Assembly (NCBI GenBank): GCA_963675135.1
Contig: OY776127.1
Coordinates: 87,901,182 to 87,965,181 of the forward strand
DNA: 64,000 nucleotides
Direction: 5' to 3'
From: Galeopsis tetrahit
Taxonomy: Eukaryota > Streptophyta > Magnoliopsida > Lamiales > Lamiaceae
Shown: positions 1-13,311 of the stretch, in pieces
Layout: every line of letters starts with the position of its first letter
How positions within the stretch are numbered: position 1 is the first letter of the stretch
Program-made: the position numbers and the translations under genes
The notes under the pieces: generated by a model
Database searches by the model: none
What the model was told of the DNA's origin: nothing
Seen by the model: only the letters and a program-made list of their open reading frames with translations

Positions 1-456
1 TGGGTTGGGGTTTCAATTTCAGTTTCATTAATGGGGGTTAAGTGAAGGTCCATTGTTGGTTTCTTTGTCATGTTTGGCAAAATGTGTTTGTTTTGTTTGA
101 TAAAATGGTGAAATATATGGGGTATTAGGAAATTAATACTCCATTTGTTTCAATTCATTATATGGATAATTGACACTTGTTATATTAAAAAAATAATCAA
201 CGTCGTAGAATATTGAATGCGATACATGTTGAAGATCCAGTAGGGTGGAACAACAATGAAACACGAAAAGTGAAATAGAGGAATCGAACCGCCCCACCAA
301 AAGTATGATCATACCTTTGAGCATAGGTTTAAAAAAAATAGATAAAATAAAAGTGTTGTAGGGTTATTGTGAAGTAAAATTAATAAGAGTGTTGTAGGGT
401 TGTTGTGAAGTAAAAATAAAACGATTGTTTTCATACAAGAAAATTTGCATACCTTT

Positions 457-852
457 GGGTGGTGTTTGGTTTGGGATCGTGGTGGATTGGATTGGGATTT
501 GGGTAATCCATGAATAGTAATTGTGTGTAAGTTGTGTTTGGTTAAGGATTGAGAAGTGTGGGTAAATTTAACTTTATGTCACATTAAGAGTGATGTTATA
601 ATATTTTATTATTGTTAATAGTGAAAGAAAAGTAAGAGAGAGAAGAAAGTAGGAGAGAGAATGAGTGTGAGAAAGAAAAGAAAGAGAGAGAAGAAAGTAG
701 AAAAGAGAATGAGTGATTTGATTGTATAAAAATAGGTGTATATGTGTATTATATGGATGAATTGGTATTTGAATTTGTATTTGGATTGAGAGAGATTGAA
801 TTGAGATTGAGCCCATCCAAATCCGGATTGGCCAATCCCAAAACAAACACCA
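457..852. mobile_element. MITE, Harbinger/hAT-like terminal repeats
   Basis: The left end reads GGTGGTGTTTGGTTTGGGAT. The right end, read on the other strand, begins GTGGTGTTTGTTTTGGGAT. Both ends are flanked by TTTG. The interior is A/G-rich simple sequence (gagagagaaag runs) that produces meaningless open frames on both strands. The superfamily is uncertain because the target duplication is short. Confidence 0.55.
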
Positions 853-1170
853 CTTTGATGAACAGACAAACAAGGAGAAGTGATCATAATACACTTCTCT
901 ATAAGTATAAGTTTGAACTTTTAAATGAAACATAATTAACATAACTTTAAAGATCCACCGTCTCACATATCAACATGGTAATTTGAAAGAATTTGAACAA
1001 ATTTTATACTCCAAACTTTTAATAAATTAACTTTTGAAGTTAAAAGGGAAAAGAGGGAGTAATATTATACTCCAATGTTATCTCATATGCTAATTATCAT
1101 CGGTAATTTTTAAAATTTTATCGACATTTTCTCAACATTTTACCGATATCATACTAAATATTTTGAATTT

Positions 1171-1416
1171 GGTAAAGTTTAGTATGCACTCGAGTGCATG
1201 CTGTGCACCCTAGTCCATGTGCACTTTTCAGTTTTACTGACTTACACTTTTTGGTAAATGGTGTTGCATTTTTCAATTATTACTAAAAATATTATTATAT
1301 AGTTTAATAATTGAAAAGTGCAATACCATTTACCAAAAAGTGTAAGTCAGTAAACTGAAAAGTGCAACATAAACTAGGGTGCACAACATGCACTCGAGTG
1401 CATAGTAGACCAACTC
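1171..1416. mobile_element. Mutator-like MITE, copy 1 of 4
   Basis: A 246-bp foldback with arms of about 110 bp. The ends are GGTAAAGTTTAGTATG on the left and, read inward on the other strand, GAGTTGGTCTACTATG; both run into the palindrome GCACTCGAGTGC. The 9-bp direct repeat TTTGAATTT flanks it at 1162-1170 and 1417-1425. A 9-bp target duplication is typical of Mutator-like elements. Related copies lie near 3866, 34892 and 46324. Confidence 0.8.
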
Positions 1417-1993
1417 TTTGAATTTATAATAATATCGATAATTTAGAAAATTTAATATATTTCAAATATTTTCGTCCTTGTAAATAGCCATGATTGTAAG
1501 CCAAGAACAACCAAATTCTGACATGAATTAAGTAGTGGGAAAAATCACATAAATGCAACGGGCAATAATTCAATAAACGTCAAAGAAAAATGGAAATCAT
1601 GACATATATTTTTCCTTGGGACCAAATTAAAACTCATATCATAATTCTTTTTCTTCCTAATTTTGGTAAATTATCTATTCAAGTTATAAGGACCATAGTG
1701 TAAAAAAGTATATCGTAAACTATAAATTTAATTATTACGAAAAGTTGAAAGTAATCCATATAATAAAAATACGTAATTTAAATTTTAAAATTACAATTGA
1801 GATCGATGTGATTGAATTTTAGTCGGTTGATCAACATTTATTTAAATCACGGGTTTGGTCGGTCCTTAAAGTCAGAATTTAATTCTGAAATAATTATTGG
1901 GCAACATAAATATGAACCAAACATATAACTGATGAGCAATAAAAGAAGAAAATGTTATCGCTTTTACATGAATTAATAATCTTAATTAGATAA

Positions 1994-2697
1994 AAAAATT
2001 CCCTCTAAAATAATTTTTCTTGTAGCTAGAGAAAGCATCAACCACCACCACCTCCACCACCATCGAGCGAGAAAATCAGATTTGACGAATCGGAGGAAAA
2101 TATCCTCAATTTGAAGATCTACAAGTAGCAGCATCACTGCGCCAACGTTGCTCGTAATTTTTTTTTTTTTTTGACTTTTCAGTGGGTTTAGAGTTTCTTT
2201 TTAGGTTTTAGGTGGGATCAACGGGTAGATCCTCCCTAACGGCGCTACAGTGACTGATCGGACGAGTCTTCCGTTGATCCCATTTATTTTTTCTGTTTTT
2301 TAGTGTTTTGTTCATAGTTTATGGTTTTTACTTTCTGTTCCGTCGATTTTTCCTCTGCGCGATATGCGGCCTGCTTCCCTTTTATGGGACCTGTTTTTCC
2401 CTCTTTTGGGACCTGTTGGTACTTTGAGATTTGGATGTTCCTGAAGAATCTTGGTGCTTGGTGATCCTTTGGCTTTATGTTTTTATCTTTAATTTTTTGA
2501 TATGTTGATACCTTAGTGTGGGTTGTCTCGTATTGAAAAATGAAGATCTGTGCTCTTTTGGTGGACAAAGGTTTCACTCGTTTTTACTTTTTCTCACGAT
2601 TGGAAGGGTCAACGATGCCGATTTGATTTGTTGCGGTTTGAAGATATAGAGCTTATATTTTATCAATCTTGTGTTGATATTGATCTCATAAACCTTC

Positions 2698-2728
<31 letters not shown>

Positions 2729-2729
2729 T
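1994..2729 (+). mobile_element. Retroposed insertion with 18-bp target duplication
   Basis: An 18-bp direct repeat, ATAATCTTAATTAGATAA, lies at 1976-1993 and again at 2730-2747. The 736 bases between them end in an A-run passing into (TA)n. A long duplication plus an A-rich tail is the signature of LINE-driven target-primed reverse transcription. The insert starts with a CACCACCACCTCC tract and has no reading frame I recognise, so it may be a truncated LINE, a SINE-like element or a retroposed transcript. Confidence 0.7.
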
Positions 2730-3719
2730 ATAATCTTAATTAGATAATGTTTTTTTAATTTGTCTTACTAGGGACACTTGATTAAATATAATAATATTTG
2801 TATTAATATATTGTTGAGTATTATTATATTACCATTATTTACATTGTTAAAAGTATCATTTTGATACAATTTTTGTGTTGTTGAAATTGATTATTTTTAT
2901 TAAATATAATTATTTTATTTATATTTTTAATAGTATTATTTATTAATTCCTTACCAACAATATTTTCTAAAAGGGGATGGATTGGTGTGGTTCCTCTACG
3001 TCTAGGACACCATAATATCGAATCATGAACGAAGAAGGGCACGAAAGAAAAGCCTATTGGCTAGTGATTGTGACTTGTGAGCCCCAATTCTTGACTTGAA
3101 GGGACACCAAAGGCCTCTGCCCTTCCATCCCATGGATCACGATGGATAGAGAGAGAGCTGGGCTTTTGATTTTTTCATGGTGTCAAAGAGTTGAACAATG
3201 AAAATAGATGACGAGTGTTTGATCGAATTGATCAGGTCATGTAAGAACAGTGTTCAAGTGTCCCGGAATGTTAGGATGCCTCAACTGCATACATCACTGC
3301 ACTATATTTATGTGGAGAAAAACTTGTATAAGATCATTTCATATGTAATGGATTTTATTGAAAGTATATCTATTTATAAAGTAAAATCCATATAAATGTG
3401 CATAATTATATATATGTATGCATGATCCAAAAAATTAGGGCAAAATTGAATTGGAGAAATGGCGCATGCACTCCAATAGTAGTGCTATAAAAACATAGAC
3501 TTTTACAAGAAAAAAGCAACCTATGATAAAGTATGAAATGACAACAAATCTTACAATTGATGCAAATAAAAGCCATTAAAATGTTGCAAAAACAGGAGAA
3601 AAAATAGCTTCAGACCCTATCTATGGATAGGAATCAATACCTTAATTAGTGGATTAATACGATATATCCATGTCAACCCGATTTGTCATTATCATTTATC
3701 ACTTCCCCCGCGCATGCTT

Positions 3720-3838
3720 ATTACAATTACGGATGGCAACGGGGCGGGTCTTGAGATAGGGTCGTCACAAAATTCACGAACCCGAGATCTGCTCCGTCCG
3801 TTATGAGGACCCGTTGGTCTAACCCGCCCCGTCTAGTT
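3720..3838. repeat. Fragment of a GC-rich DNA-transposon end
   Basis: The stretch begins ggatggcaacggggcgggt and closes with aacccgccccgtc, so the two ends form a short inverted repeat around GC-rich sequence that contrasts with its AT-rich surroundings. It resembles ends of plant hAT-type elements seen elsewhere. No target duplication was found and it codes for nothing. Confidence 0.35.
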
Positions 3839-3865
3839 TAACTTTTTTTTAATTAATTTTAAATG

Positions 3866-4128
3866 GGTTGGTCTGCTATGGAGTCGAGCGCATGTTGTGC
3901 ACCTAGTCCATGTTGCACTTTTCAGTTTACTGACTTACACTTTTTGGTAAATGGTAGTAATAATTGAAAAGTGCAACACCATTTACCAAAAAGTGTAAGT
4001 CAGTAAACTGAAAAGTGCACATGGAAGTGCACATGGACTAGGGTGCATAGCATGTACTCTTTACTGAAAAGTGCACATGGACTAGGGTGCACAGCATGTA
4101 CTCGAATGCATACTAGACTTTACCATTT
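3866..4128. mobile_element. Mutator-like MITE, copy 2 (rearranged)
   Basis: This is the same family as the element at 1171-1416: GGTCTGCTATGGA at the left, the long complementary arms, and CATACTAGACTTTACC at the right. The centre is deleted relative to copy 1. The right arm is partly repeated: the phrase gcacatggactagggtgca occurs twice, about 60 bases apart. Confidence 0.65.
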
Positions 4129-4814
4129 TAAATTAGTATAAATGATCCGACTACCTCCCTGTTTTCTGCATAACTTTTTGTTCAATATTCCAATAATTTC
4201 TTAAATTTGAATTTTAGGACATGTAAGTTTAAAATATACATTACAAAAAACAAGTTCTATTTGGTTTATAATTAGGTAAGTTCTAACAAGTTTTAGATGA
4301 GATTTTCACTTAAATGAAGGAAAAAAATTAACTTTTAACTTACTATTAATTTGGTTCAAACGATTTTTTAATTTTTTTTGGATCACCCCTATGTTAGAAA
4401 GGCAAACACACAATTGGGCCAACAAAGCATTGGGCCTCCAAAGTCTTGATTTTTTTTCAAGAGTAATATAGAAGGGTACGGCTATCTGCACCTCGAGCTA
4501 TGTTAACCGCACTCCCCCGATTAATGCACCCAAATAAGAGAAATATTTCAATTCCACTATACATTAGCAAATACTCATATAAATTTCAATTCCATTATAC
4601 ATTAGCAAATACTCATATTTAGTTTGAACGTCATAGTCTCAAAACAAACAGTCACACGAAGTTTCAGTCGTAATGAAAAAAGAGGCAATAAAGATGGTAA
4701 CAAACTTGATTGGTAGTTGAAGAATATATATATGTTGTCAAAACTAAAGGCATTCAATTCATGAAACATAGGTGTGTAAGAATGGGAAAAAGAAAAGCAA
4801 AACAGCGTTACATC

Positions 4815-4966
4815 ACTGCAAGAAAATTGACTTTTAATGACAGAAATCTCGTCATTATAGCTTCTACAGCTAAAAGTCTCTAATGATAGAAGTTGGCTTT
4901 TAGTGACAGTAATGAGAGTATTCTGTCACTAAAAGTCCGTTCGTTTTCTTAGTGATTTTTGAAGAA
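4815..4966. mobile_element. CACTA-like MITE
   Basis: The ends are CACTGCAAGAAAA on the left and TTTTCTTAGTG on the right (CACTAAGAAAA on the other strand). Subterminal copies of 'ttttagtgacag' and its complement form an imperfect foldback. CACTA-type ends and subterminal repeats suggest a short En/Spm-derived element. No clean 3-bp duplication was found. Confidence 0.5.
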
Positions 4967-5099
4967 GTAATGAATTCAATCTTGATAGGCTCCATTTTCC
5001 TCTACTCTGCAGTTTGGTTGCTCTGGCAATGGCTTCCTAGCTATTCTACACTATACAAATAATACCTCTAAAACCAACTCACATACCTACAAAGAAATT

Positions 5100-5335
5100 G
5101 TAATTGTGTTGAATTTTGTGTATCAAGTCCTGTTGTGGATGGGGTCGGACCCTCTGCGAACTTTTCGCTTGCTCGATTGGTTTGGATCGAACTTAGTTTT
5201 CGTTGCACGAGGCAATTCGCTCTCCGTTGCCATGTTGCTTGTGGTTTGAGCTGCCACAAGCACGCGATCGTCCACGCCTTGTCTGAGGAGAAGGCGCGAT
5301 CCACAGACGGGGCGTGGATGATGAAGTGCTAATAG
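5100..5335. other. Unrecognised GC-rich island without a convincing gene
   Basis: About 230 bases are much richer in CpG than their surroundings and stay open in several frames on both strands. None of the translations (65-84 codons) shows a motif I know, and no plausible exon boundaries extend them. It may be an old retroelement or gene fragment. Confidence 0.3.
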
Positions 5336-5804
5336 TCCTATACATATGACAAGTAAAACTGATCTTTGATGACACATGATGTGAAAATAGTTGTGTTTGT
5401 GTAATAGAATATGAGTAAAACTAGGCCTGTTTTTGTGTATTCATTTTTGTGTTGTTATGAAAATAGAATTTGGAGGGAGTATATAAAGCAAAGGGAGGGG
5501 AGGGCCCATGATCCATTTAAGAGTTTTGGATTGAATTATTATATATTTATTCATTCATCCAATCATAAAAAAATCTGCAAAATAAGGCTGTTTTGGAAAA
5601 GAAGAATCGAATAGGAAGAATGAATAAAGGAAACATCACCCTCGATAAACTAAGCTAAGCTAATTAACCATCTTTTTCATTTGTTTTCTTCAAAAAAAAC
5701 CACCTTGGACTCCCACCAAAAATCCTAACTTAAATTTAAAAAAAATTGTTTCACTTGATATTATTGTTGGGGGTATCAAACAATATTCCATGTCGGATCC
5801 TTGA

Positions 5805-6480
5805 ACCGTGTTTGCTTTGGAATTATGTAGGAGGTTGGAAATTTTGATAAATAGTGGTCGTGTAAGTTTGTTTTAAGATTTGAAGTAGGATAGAATGTAA
5901 TTTTATGTCAAATCAATTAAGTAAGGGTGAGTGGTGTTGTATTACTATATTAGTATGATTTATAGGTATTTTTAGGGGTAGATTTAGTGGAATGGTGAAA
6001 TCAGAATTTTAAATCTCGAACCAGGACAAGACGAGAAACGTAACATTCCACGTCCAGTCAAGTGAATCTCGAAATAAACATGACAATGATGACATTGGTG
6101 AACGACGAGGTCTTTGTGCACTAGGCGAGATGAGCTAGATAGAGCAGATCGTTTGAAGAGGCGAATTGTCGGGGTGTCGAACAATAGTCTACATTCGATA
6201 AACATTAAGGGCATGTTTGTTTTTGGATCATCACGTTCGAATTTCACCATCCAACTTTATCCACCCTTAAATTTACAATATATTCTACTATTATAATAAC
6301 AACATCATACTATATTCTTACACAATTGATTTGATATAAAGTTACATTTTATAATACAACATCACACACTCTTACATAATTGATTTGACATAAAATTACA
6401 TCATATCCTACTTAACATCCCAAAAATAAACATACACAAACACCATTCTTCAAAATTTCTCCATCCAAAATTTCTCCATC
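5805..6480. repeat. Large imperfect foldback element
   Basis: The left arm (about 5805-6001) and right arm (about 6208-6480) are imperfect reverse complements. For example, attttatgtcaaatcaatta near 5900 recurs inverted near 6390. The motif aattgatttgayataaa is itself repeated within the right arm. The structure and length suggest a non-autonomous DNA transposon; exact ends and target duplication are not resolved. Confidence 0.5.
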
Positions 6481-8484
6481 ATAAAAGATCATAAGGTTAT
6501 AAGGATGAACTAGTATCTTTGAAATTTTTAAAAAAGTCCTAAAACAAATATGTGCGACCTCATTTCAAAACAGACAATATCATATCAATGTGAATGCTGA
6601 CGTCCTTCCGACCCAACAATTATAATATAAAGATTTTCACAAAATTATGTAAATTGGATTAAAAAATGATTACATTGTCATCACATGTTTTTGTCCTAAC
6701 TTAGCCATTAAGAAAGAAAGTTTATAATTTGAGCAGCCAAAATATAAGATCTATTATGAGGTCATAAAGCATAGTTGGGGAATAAACATCTTCCCTTAAC
6801 AAACCAAACATCAGCTTTATTACCCCATTTTGTGAGAGAGATCTCACTTTAGTATTCCAAGCTCTCTTATCTATGCAGACAGCAAAAATACAATTCCTGG
6901 TTTCTTGTGCTACTAAATGTGTTTTCTTTATGCTTCTTTTGCCACTCTCTTTTTCTAGATTTATTTATTTTTAATATAATCTTAAGTGTTTTTATTTTTT
7001 CCCCATTAACAAGGGAGACCATCTTTTTCTTTATCCACTTTTATCCCTATACTAATCAAATAAAAAAATCACATGCAACTTGGAACATTCTAAAGCATAG
7101 TTTATGATGCTTTATTTTAAATTTTGCTTTTGTGTTATTCGAATGGGATAATATTGTAATGGTCCAAATACTACAGCTTGACAGTGAAAGCTCATACATG
7201 GACTGATTCTTTGCTTTTTGATCATAAGGTACAACCTCTGCAGCGGAATGTACACCCCCACATTGCATGCAGACACACAACAAATTACTATATAATTGTA
7301 CGGAAAGATGATGTTTATAGTCTTTTTTGCATGTATAATGGCCTACATGTGAAATAAAGAATCCCACATCTGTTGTAGATCAGAGAACTTTACTAGATCA
7401 ATGTGTGCTATCGGGTCGAGTCGAGTCTAATTGAAAAATACGTTGCTAGAATATGAATATGTTTTTTTATTGAGAAAAGAATCAATAGTTGCAATATACA
7501 CAAATTCTTGAGTTTAGTGATGTAGTCTTAAAGCTAAGGGCTTTTAAACCTTTGATCAAACATATGGGCTCCATGGCCAGGCTGATCATTCAACGTTTCC
7601 AATTGTTGTAGATGGATAGTCAAATTAGTACTTGTTTATTCATACTTTTATGTACATAATCATTTTACACGTGTCAAAAACATGTACTGAAACACGAAAA
7701 GTTTAATAGACATCTCGAACTGTATTTAAAGAAATTCGGAAATAATAGTAACAGGCTCTTTTTCTTTCCTCTTTGGTATTTACAAGTAACAATGGACAAG
7801 TAGCTTTAACATAAGATTAACATTCTTTCATGTCCTAAAGGCTGCTTTGAGAAATATTGTGGGGTAGTGCAAATGGAATGTCACCCAAAACATCAAGTCT
7901 AGTAGTATTATACTTTGCTTAGCTTTACTTTAGGATCACACCATCATTTGATCAAGAAAAATATTTAGACAAGGGAGGGCCCCATCAATGATGGCTCAGA
8001 TTCAAATCCAAAGGATCAATCCCACCGTCCAGAAGGCCCATTTAAAGCCAGAGTTTTGCGTTCGAACCTGAGAGCCAACTCCTTGGAGTTCAGATTCTAT
8101 TCTTGATGATTGATCTTTCTTTCTGGTGTTTGTTAATCCAAAAGTAAAAAAACCCTCATGAATTTATGTTCTTGTAAAAATGAGATAGATATATGGACAA
8201 TGATTTGGACAACTCTGGCAAAATAAAGAATCAATAGGTAAAATGCTTGGTTATTACATTAACATAGGTACAACAAAATTACACTTTCGATAGGTTTACA
8301 GAGAATGTTTTCCCTGAATAAGCGTCTGTCTGTCGTCTGACCACTCAGTCGATAGAGCTGTCGCGTCAAAGTAAGGCGATATACACAGGTAAACAGAGAC
8401 AAGACTCATTATGGAAAGAAAGTGAAGGTAAATGGAAAATACGCCACGATGGATTTGGGTATGATCCATACACTACTTGATTGA
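6481..8484. other. Intergenic, nothing recognised; 3' flank of the RING-CH gene
   Basis: AT-rich sequence with no reading frame of recognisable content and no repeat that I could pair. The last 100-200 bases before 8485 lie downstream of the RING-CH stop codon on the minus strand and probably hold its 3' UTR. Confidence 0.5.
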
Positions 8485-11400
8485 TTAAACAATTTCAGTC
8501 CGAGGAGGAGCGCTCTCCTGTGGAGTCAAAGCTGGTGCAGCTGACGCTACAAGGAGGCCCCGGCTTTGTGCTGATTGAACAACTATCGCAAATTGTGTTG
8601 CTGCCAGTGCCGCAGCCTCCTGTTAAACCAATCACAATTTCAAATACAACTAAATAAAGGAACCGGCCACTTGCAATTTTCTTTGATTTTCGCCTCTTGT
8701 GTGTGTTATTAACAAAGATAAAAGTAAACAAGAATTTTCCTAAATAAATGCAATTTAGGGAATTAATTTACCTGTCTCTGCCTCCTGCGTTGCAAGATAC
8801 TGATGGCCCAGATCATGATGTAGCAAGGCAAAAGAAATCCAACAGCTCGAAGCAAGAATAGCTGTCGTGGGGTGTGCATATTCAGTACATTAAGATGGTT
8901 GAGAGACTGAGAGAATTAAAATATTTTAGAGCTTAAAATGGGAAACTACTCACAGATAAGAAAGTTGATGCGTCGTCGTCTCCATCACTATCTCCATCAT
9001 CAGTGATTGACAGTGCATGCCTTAGTAGCAGAAGAGCCATCAACTGCCATGCCAATCCAATACACCAAATTTATTAGCTATTCTTTTAATGCAGTCTCGC
9101 AAAATGCACTAAAGTTCACCATTCATGTCATTTACATGTGTTTGTGCTTACTGTCCATGAGTGTAGTAGAGTAGCTGGTTCAAATTCTAAATCATAGAAA
9201 CACAGGTCAAATAAAGTCTAAATCTAGGGCACGTTATCCAATCGTTCTTAGCTTCAACAAAGTGCTTTACAGATTTCCCCCTGATGATATAACAATGCAG
9301 TACATTCTGATATCAATCATTCATTCATGCCATATGTTAGAGAACAATATGGCATTAGTAATCATGTGTCTTTGTTTAGTTGCACACATTTGACATAACA
9401 GTCTGTCACATATTTTGGTTTTGATGGTGGAAGGAGCTGGGTAAGAGAAAGGGTATCTAGGAGACCAGCACCAACATCCTCCACACTCAAGTTTATCCTT
9501 ACAACACTGAGAAGAGCACAAAGCCAACGAGTTGGGAATTTAACAGAATTTCCTGAATTGTTCAACGACAAACCAAGAACATTGGCTTTACCCTCGCAGA
9601 AAAAGCATAATCAAAGCTTAATTCAATTGGAGTAAAAACATCAAAGTAAGAAACCATGTACTATCACAACCATCTCTCCAATATAACAGCCTGTATCATT
9701 CTCAACCACCAGTCATCTTGTTCAGTCCCAAAATATGAGAATCACTCAAAAAGTGAACCATCGAAAAGGAGAGAATATTGAAACTCAAACTACACTTTCC
9801 GTGGCAGGAATGACAGTCGTGGTTGGTGTAGCATTCAAAGACTAGATACAATATTACAGGGAAGGGACAAAAAGATATCCTTAACCCTGTGTTGACGTAC
9901 GGAAGAGCATGACACATATTGAAATCAAATAGAAAGATATAACTAGCTCATGATGCATGGAAAAAACGAATTTGCAGTAGTGATCAGCTTACAATTAGGG
10001 CAGTTGCAGTAGTGATGCTTACAATTAGGGCAGCTGAACGGCAAAAGGCAGCGCCACTGCTATTAGTACCATTGTAGTCATCATAGTCAGTGTCAAATAA
10101 CTGACGCTCTGCCTCAGCAATCGCCAGAAGACGAGGATCATTCATATCCAATGGTGTGCCAGAAATTTGCCATACTCCACTAATAACAGATTAAAATAAA
10201 CCAAGTGATTGTTAGACATTAGTGATGGTCACATGTCACGAAAATGAAAAATGAAAAGGCTTTGGTCTTCTGAAATTGTTATTAGAACTGTTTATTTTTA
10301 TTTTTGTTCTCAAGCAAGAAAAGTTTCTTGGATATGAAATTACAGAAACTTAATTTAGACATATAAAATAAAATATTACCCAATATCAATGGTAGTTTCT
10401 TCGGGTTGAGGACGTGGGATAGCAGTATAACCAGGCTGATATTGCTGCAGAACAAAGTAAAGAATGTCAAGTTGCAAATATACACTATTAACATAAGCAG
10501 CAAACATTAAGAACCAATGATGCACTTCAGTAGTATATGATACGCTCAGAGAATGAGACAAATTTGCACCTAGCTCAGATGCAGACTACATTCTATCTGA
10601 TTGAAAAAGATAGTTGTGAAATAAATCTCTGATTCTCTAAGACGAAATTATATATCCCTGTGATCAACATGCAAAATGTCTCAATACTCAAGATTCGAAA
10701 GACAAACAACTGAGGATGAATTAGTACCACTAGCAGTTAATTAAAAAGTCAGGAAAAACACTACAAACATATGATACAAACAAGTAAACAAGATGACAGT
10801 GTAAGAAGGAGCTACTCCATTCCTCATATGAGACCCTACAGTTTATCTCTTGAACACAAGCACCCTTTACAGTTTACACACATCCCAGACAGCGAGATGG
10901 TTCGTCGTGATGATCCAACCATTAAGATGAAAAATCTATAATGCTCAATGTTTTACAGGAAAATGTACTAGCAACTTCAAGTTGCTAATTGCTACCGTAT
11001 GACTTATAAATATATCTGATGACCAGCATTTTCTGAAAATTGTTTGGTTCAACCAGCTTTTATGAAAAGAAAACTTAGAACAGTATAATAAACATTTGAA
11101 GTCGTCTATCCTCTATCTTCATTGTTTCCTTAAACTTACTTAAATGCCTCAAAAGTGTCCTAACAATATTTATTTTTTTCATATTTGGGAAGTATCAGCT
11201 TCAACATAGGAGTTATAAGCTAGAACATGCCAAAAAATTATCTTATTTAACCTTGTTGGGTAATAAACGGTTAGCAGATTGAAAGGTACAAGGAGCAATC
11301 ACATACCTGATGACAAATCTCACAGGTGATGTCTCCCTTCTCATTGCACCAGTGCTGAACACATTTTCTGTGAGTATACTGCAACGGAAAAAATATCAGT

Positions 11401-12062
11401 AAAATTCTCATTTGAACAAGTGAATATCAGTAAAATACTCGTATTAACACATTTAATACACTCCAAAAGGGAAAAACATGTACAGCCCAAAAAATACCCA
11501 ACCACAGATAATATAACAGACTTTTCCAAACAATTTGCTTTCAGTTCCAACTTACATGAATTCAACAACACCAAACATATCTAGACACTCACTCATACAA
11601 ACTACACATAATGCAGTTATTTATCATTTTAAAGATCTAACCATTTCGCCCAACATCCAATATGAACACAGTTTTCAAGAACAGGAGAAGAAAAGCTAAT
11701 AAAGAACAACTAAACCACAGTAATAGTCTAAAACATCAGCCAAACTACTGATGCAGCAACCAAGTATTTACCTTAAGACTCCCACTACAAGCACAAGGAC
11801 TCTCCAAATTGTTTACAGAATCTTCCTCTTGACAAATGCGGCACTCCCCCATCCCTATCAGTGGTGCGTTCTCGTCTTCCTCCTCCTCCTCGTCAACTGC
11901 CACCACAACTCTATCGTCTTCCGCTGCCATTGATGATGAAGAACCCACCACTTCAGGCTTCTTCTCATTCATCCCTCCCACAGCCTCAGACACTGGCTGG
12001 CTTAGCCCAACTGCCTCAGAAGTTGGTACTTGGTTCATATTCACCGCCAAATGCTCACCCAT
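8485..12062 (-). CDS. RING-CH (RINGv) membrane E3 ubiquitin ligase, DUF3675 type
   Basis: Coding exons, in gene order, are 12062-11772, 11378-11307, 10444-10380, 10179-10023, 9043-8954, 8861-8772 and 8619-8485. All introns are GT-AG, the phases join, and the product is 299 aa. An acidic N-terminus (run of E around residues 58-63) precedes a C4HC3 RING-CH finger at about residues 73-121: CRICQEED, CACSGSLK, then HRKCVQHWC and CEICHQ. The finger is split by the first coding intron right after SGSLK. Next comes the region typical of plant DUF3675 proteins, and two hydrophobic helices at about residues 170-185 and 225-250 that should anchor it in a membrane. The family ubiquitinates targets through an E2 bound to the finger; the substrate is unknown. 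The start is the ATG at 12062. An acceptor and spliced leader probably lie upstream. Confidence 0.88.
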
Positions 12063-12660
12063 TCACACCTCAAGAAACAATAGTGATCACAAATATTCCT
12101 GGTAAAATCACATCAACAGAAATTCCTCAAAATCACAATCCAAAAACTGCATCTTATATTCTATTCACACAAAAATGAGAGGATCTTTTGACCTCGTTTA
12201 ACCTCGGCATTCAGCCATTCGCTGAAACCACACAAAACGAGAAAAATCGAAGCTGAAACAAAACCCCATCCCCAAAAAATGCGTCGAAACCTAATTTTCC
12301 AACCCTAATGCTTACAAAATAATAATCAAACAGCTACCCACACTCTAATCCCTAACAAAACATATTGAGGATTGGTATGTGCTTCAGCGGAACTCAAGAA
12401 CTGAAAGAAATCTGTTGATCACGCTGGCATATGCAGCGGATCAGAGAGTTCTCTATCTCAGAACCCCAAAAACCAATCAAGAAAAAACGATTTTGAAATG
12501 GATTATAAAAAAGAAAATACAAACGTACCTGTAGGATAAACCAACGAAATTGAAATCGAGCGAAAAATAAATCGCGAATTTGATGCACAACCAAGAAAAA
12601 AACTTCGAGGGTCGAAATATATTTATGTAATTGATCGATTGATTGTTCAAGTCATTCACG
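12063..12660 (-). promoter_or_regulatory. 5' UTR with probable leader intron of the RING-CH gene
   Basis: On the minus strand a good donor, CCTACAG|GTACGT, sits near 12528, and an AG acceptor lies just upstream of the ATG (TTTCTTGAG near 12071). That suggests a non-coding first exon at about 12529-12660 and a leader intron of about 450 bases. I see no long reading frame here. The leader is inferred from splice-site shape only. Confidence 0.45.
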
Positions 12661-12853
12661 CGCTTTTACTTTGTCTAAAAGACTTTTGGCTAATATTATA
12701 TCGGCTTATTAGCTCCCAAAATTCACTTGGCGGCTTCATATTTTTTTTATTCGTTTTTTCAGTTTGGTAGAGTAAATTAGTTTTAGACAAAAAAAAAAAA
12801 ACGCATTCAACTATGTGCATACTAAATGATTAAAAGACTCATTATTTATAATT

Positions 12854-13305
12854 ACTCCTTCCGTTTTTTTATAAGTTTTCAATTTTACCATTTTGGTCCG
12901 TCCGCGGTTTTCATACTTTTTTATAAATAATTTTAAACTTTTATTCTTAAAAGTCACTTTATATCTTATTTTTATTCTCTATCTCTTCTTCTATCAATCA
13001 CATCACTAATAGTGTATATTCTATTATTTAATCACTTTTCTTAATTTTTGTATTAAAAAGTAGCAAATGAAAGAATTTCGTCTCATCTAAAAGTTCGAAC
13101 TTGCTGAGAAGTTGGGAATTAATTCTTGTATATTAATTCCTATTATTCCCCCTTACTCGTAGGCCGAATTAAATCGAAACCAGGATGTTTGGGCGTGAGC
13201 TTTATGCTCTAATACCATGAAAGAATTTCGTCTCATCTAAAAGTTCGAACTTATAAAGAGGTTGAGAATTAATTCTCATATATTAATTTATGTATTTAAG
13301 ATATT
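12854..13305. repeat. Truncated Stowaway-like end plus a direct repeat
   Basis: A Stowaway-type end (TACTCCTTCCG) at about 12854 has no matching right end. From 13061 the phrase gaaagaatttcgtctcatct begins a block that repeats at about 13219, separated by sequence ending 'ctctaataccat'. The same phrase recurs at about 38330 downstream of the third RNase gene. It is probably a retroelement remnant. Confidence 0.4.
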
Positions 13306-13311
13306 GAAGTA

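Noticed and set aside
574..966. 130-codon minus-strand frame
   Set aside because: The translation is dominated by L, S, F and H from gagagaaag simple sequence inside a MITE.
5068..5377. Possible small gene in a GC-rich island
   Set aside because: Frames are open on both strands with no motif and no start context or splice structure to prefer one.
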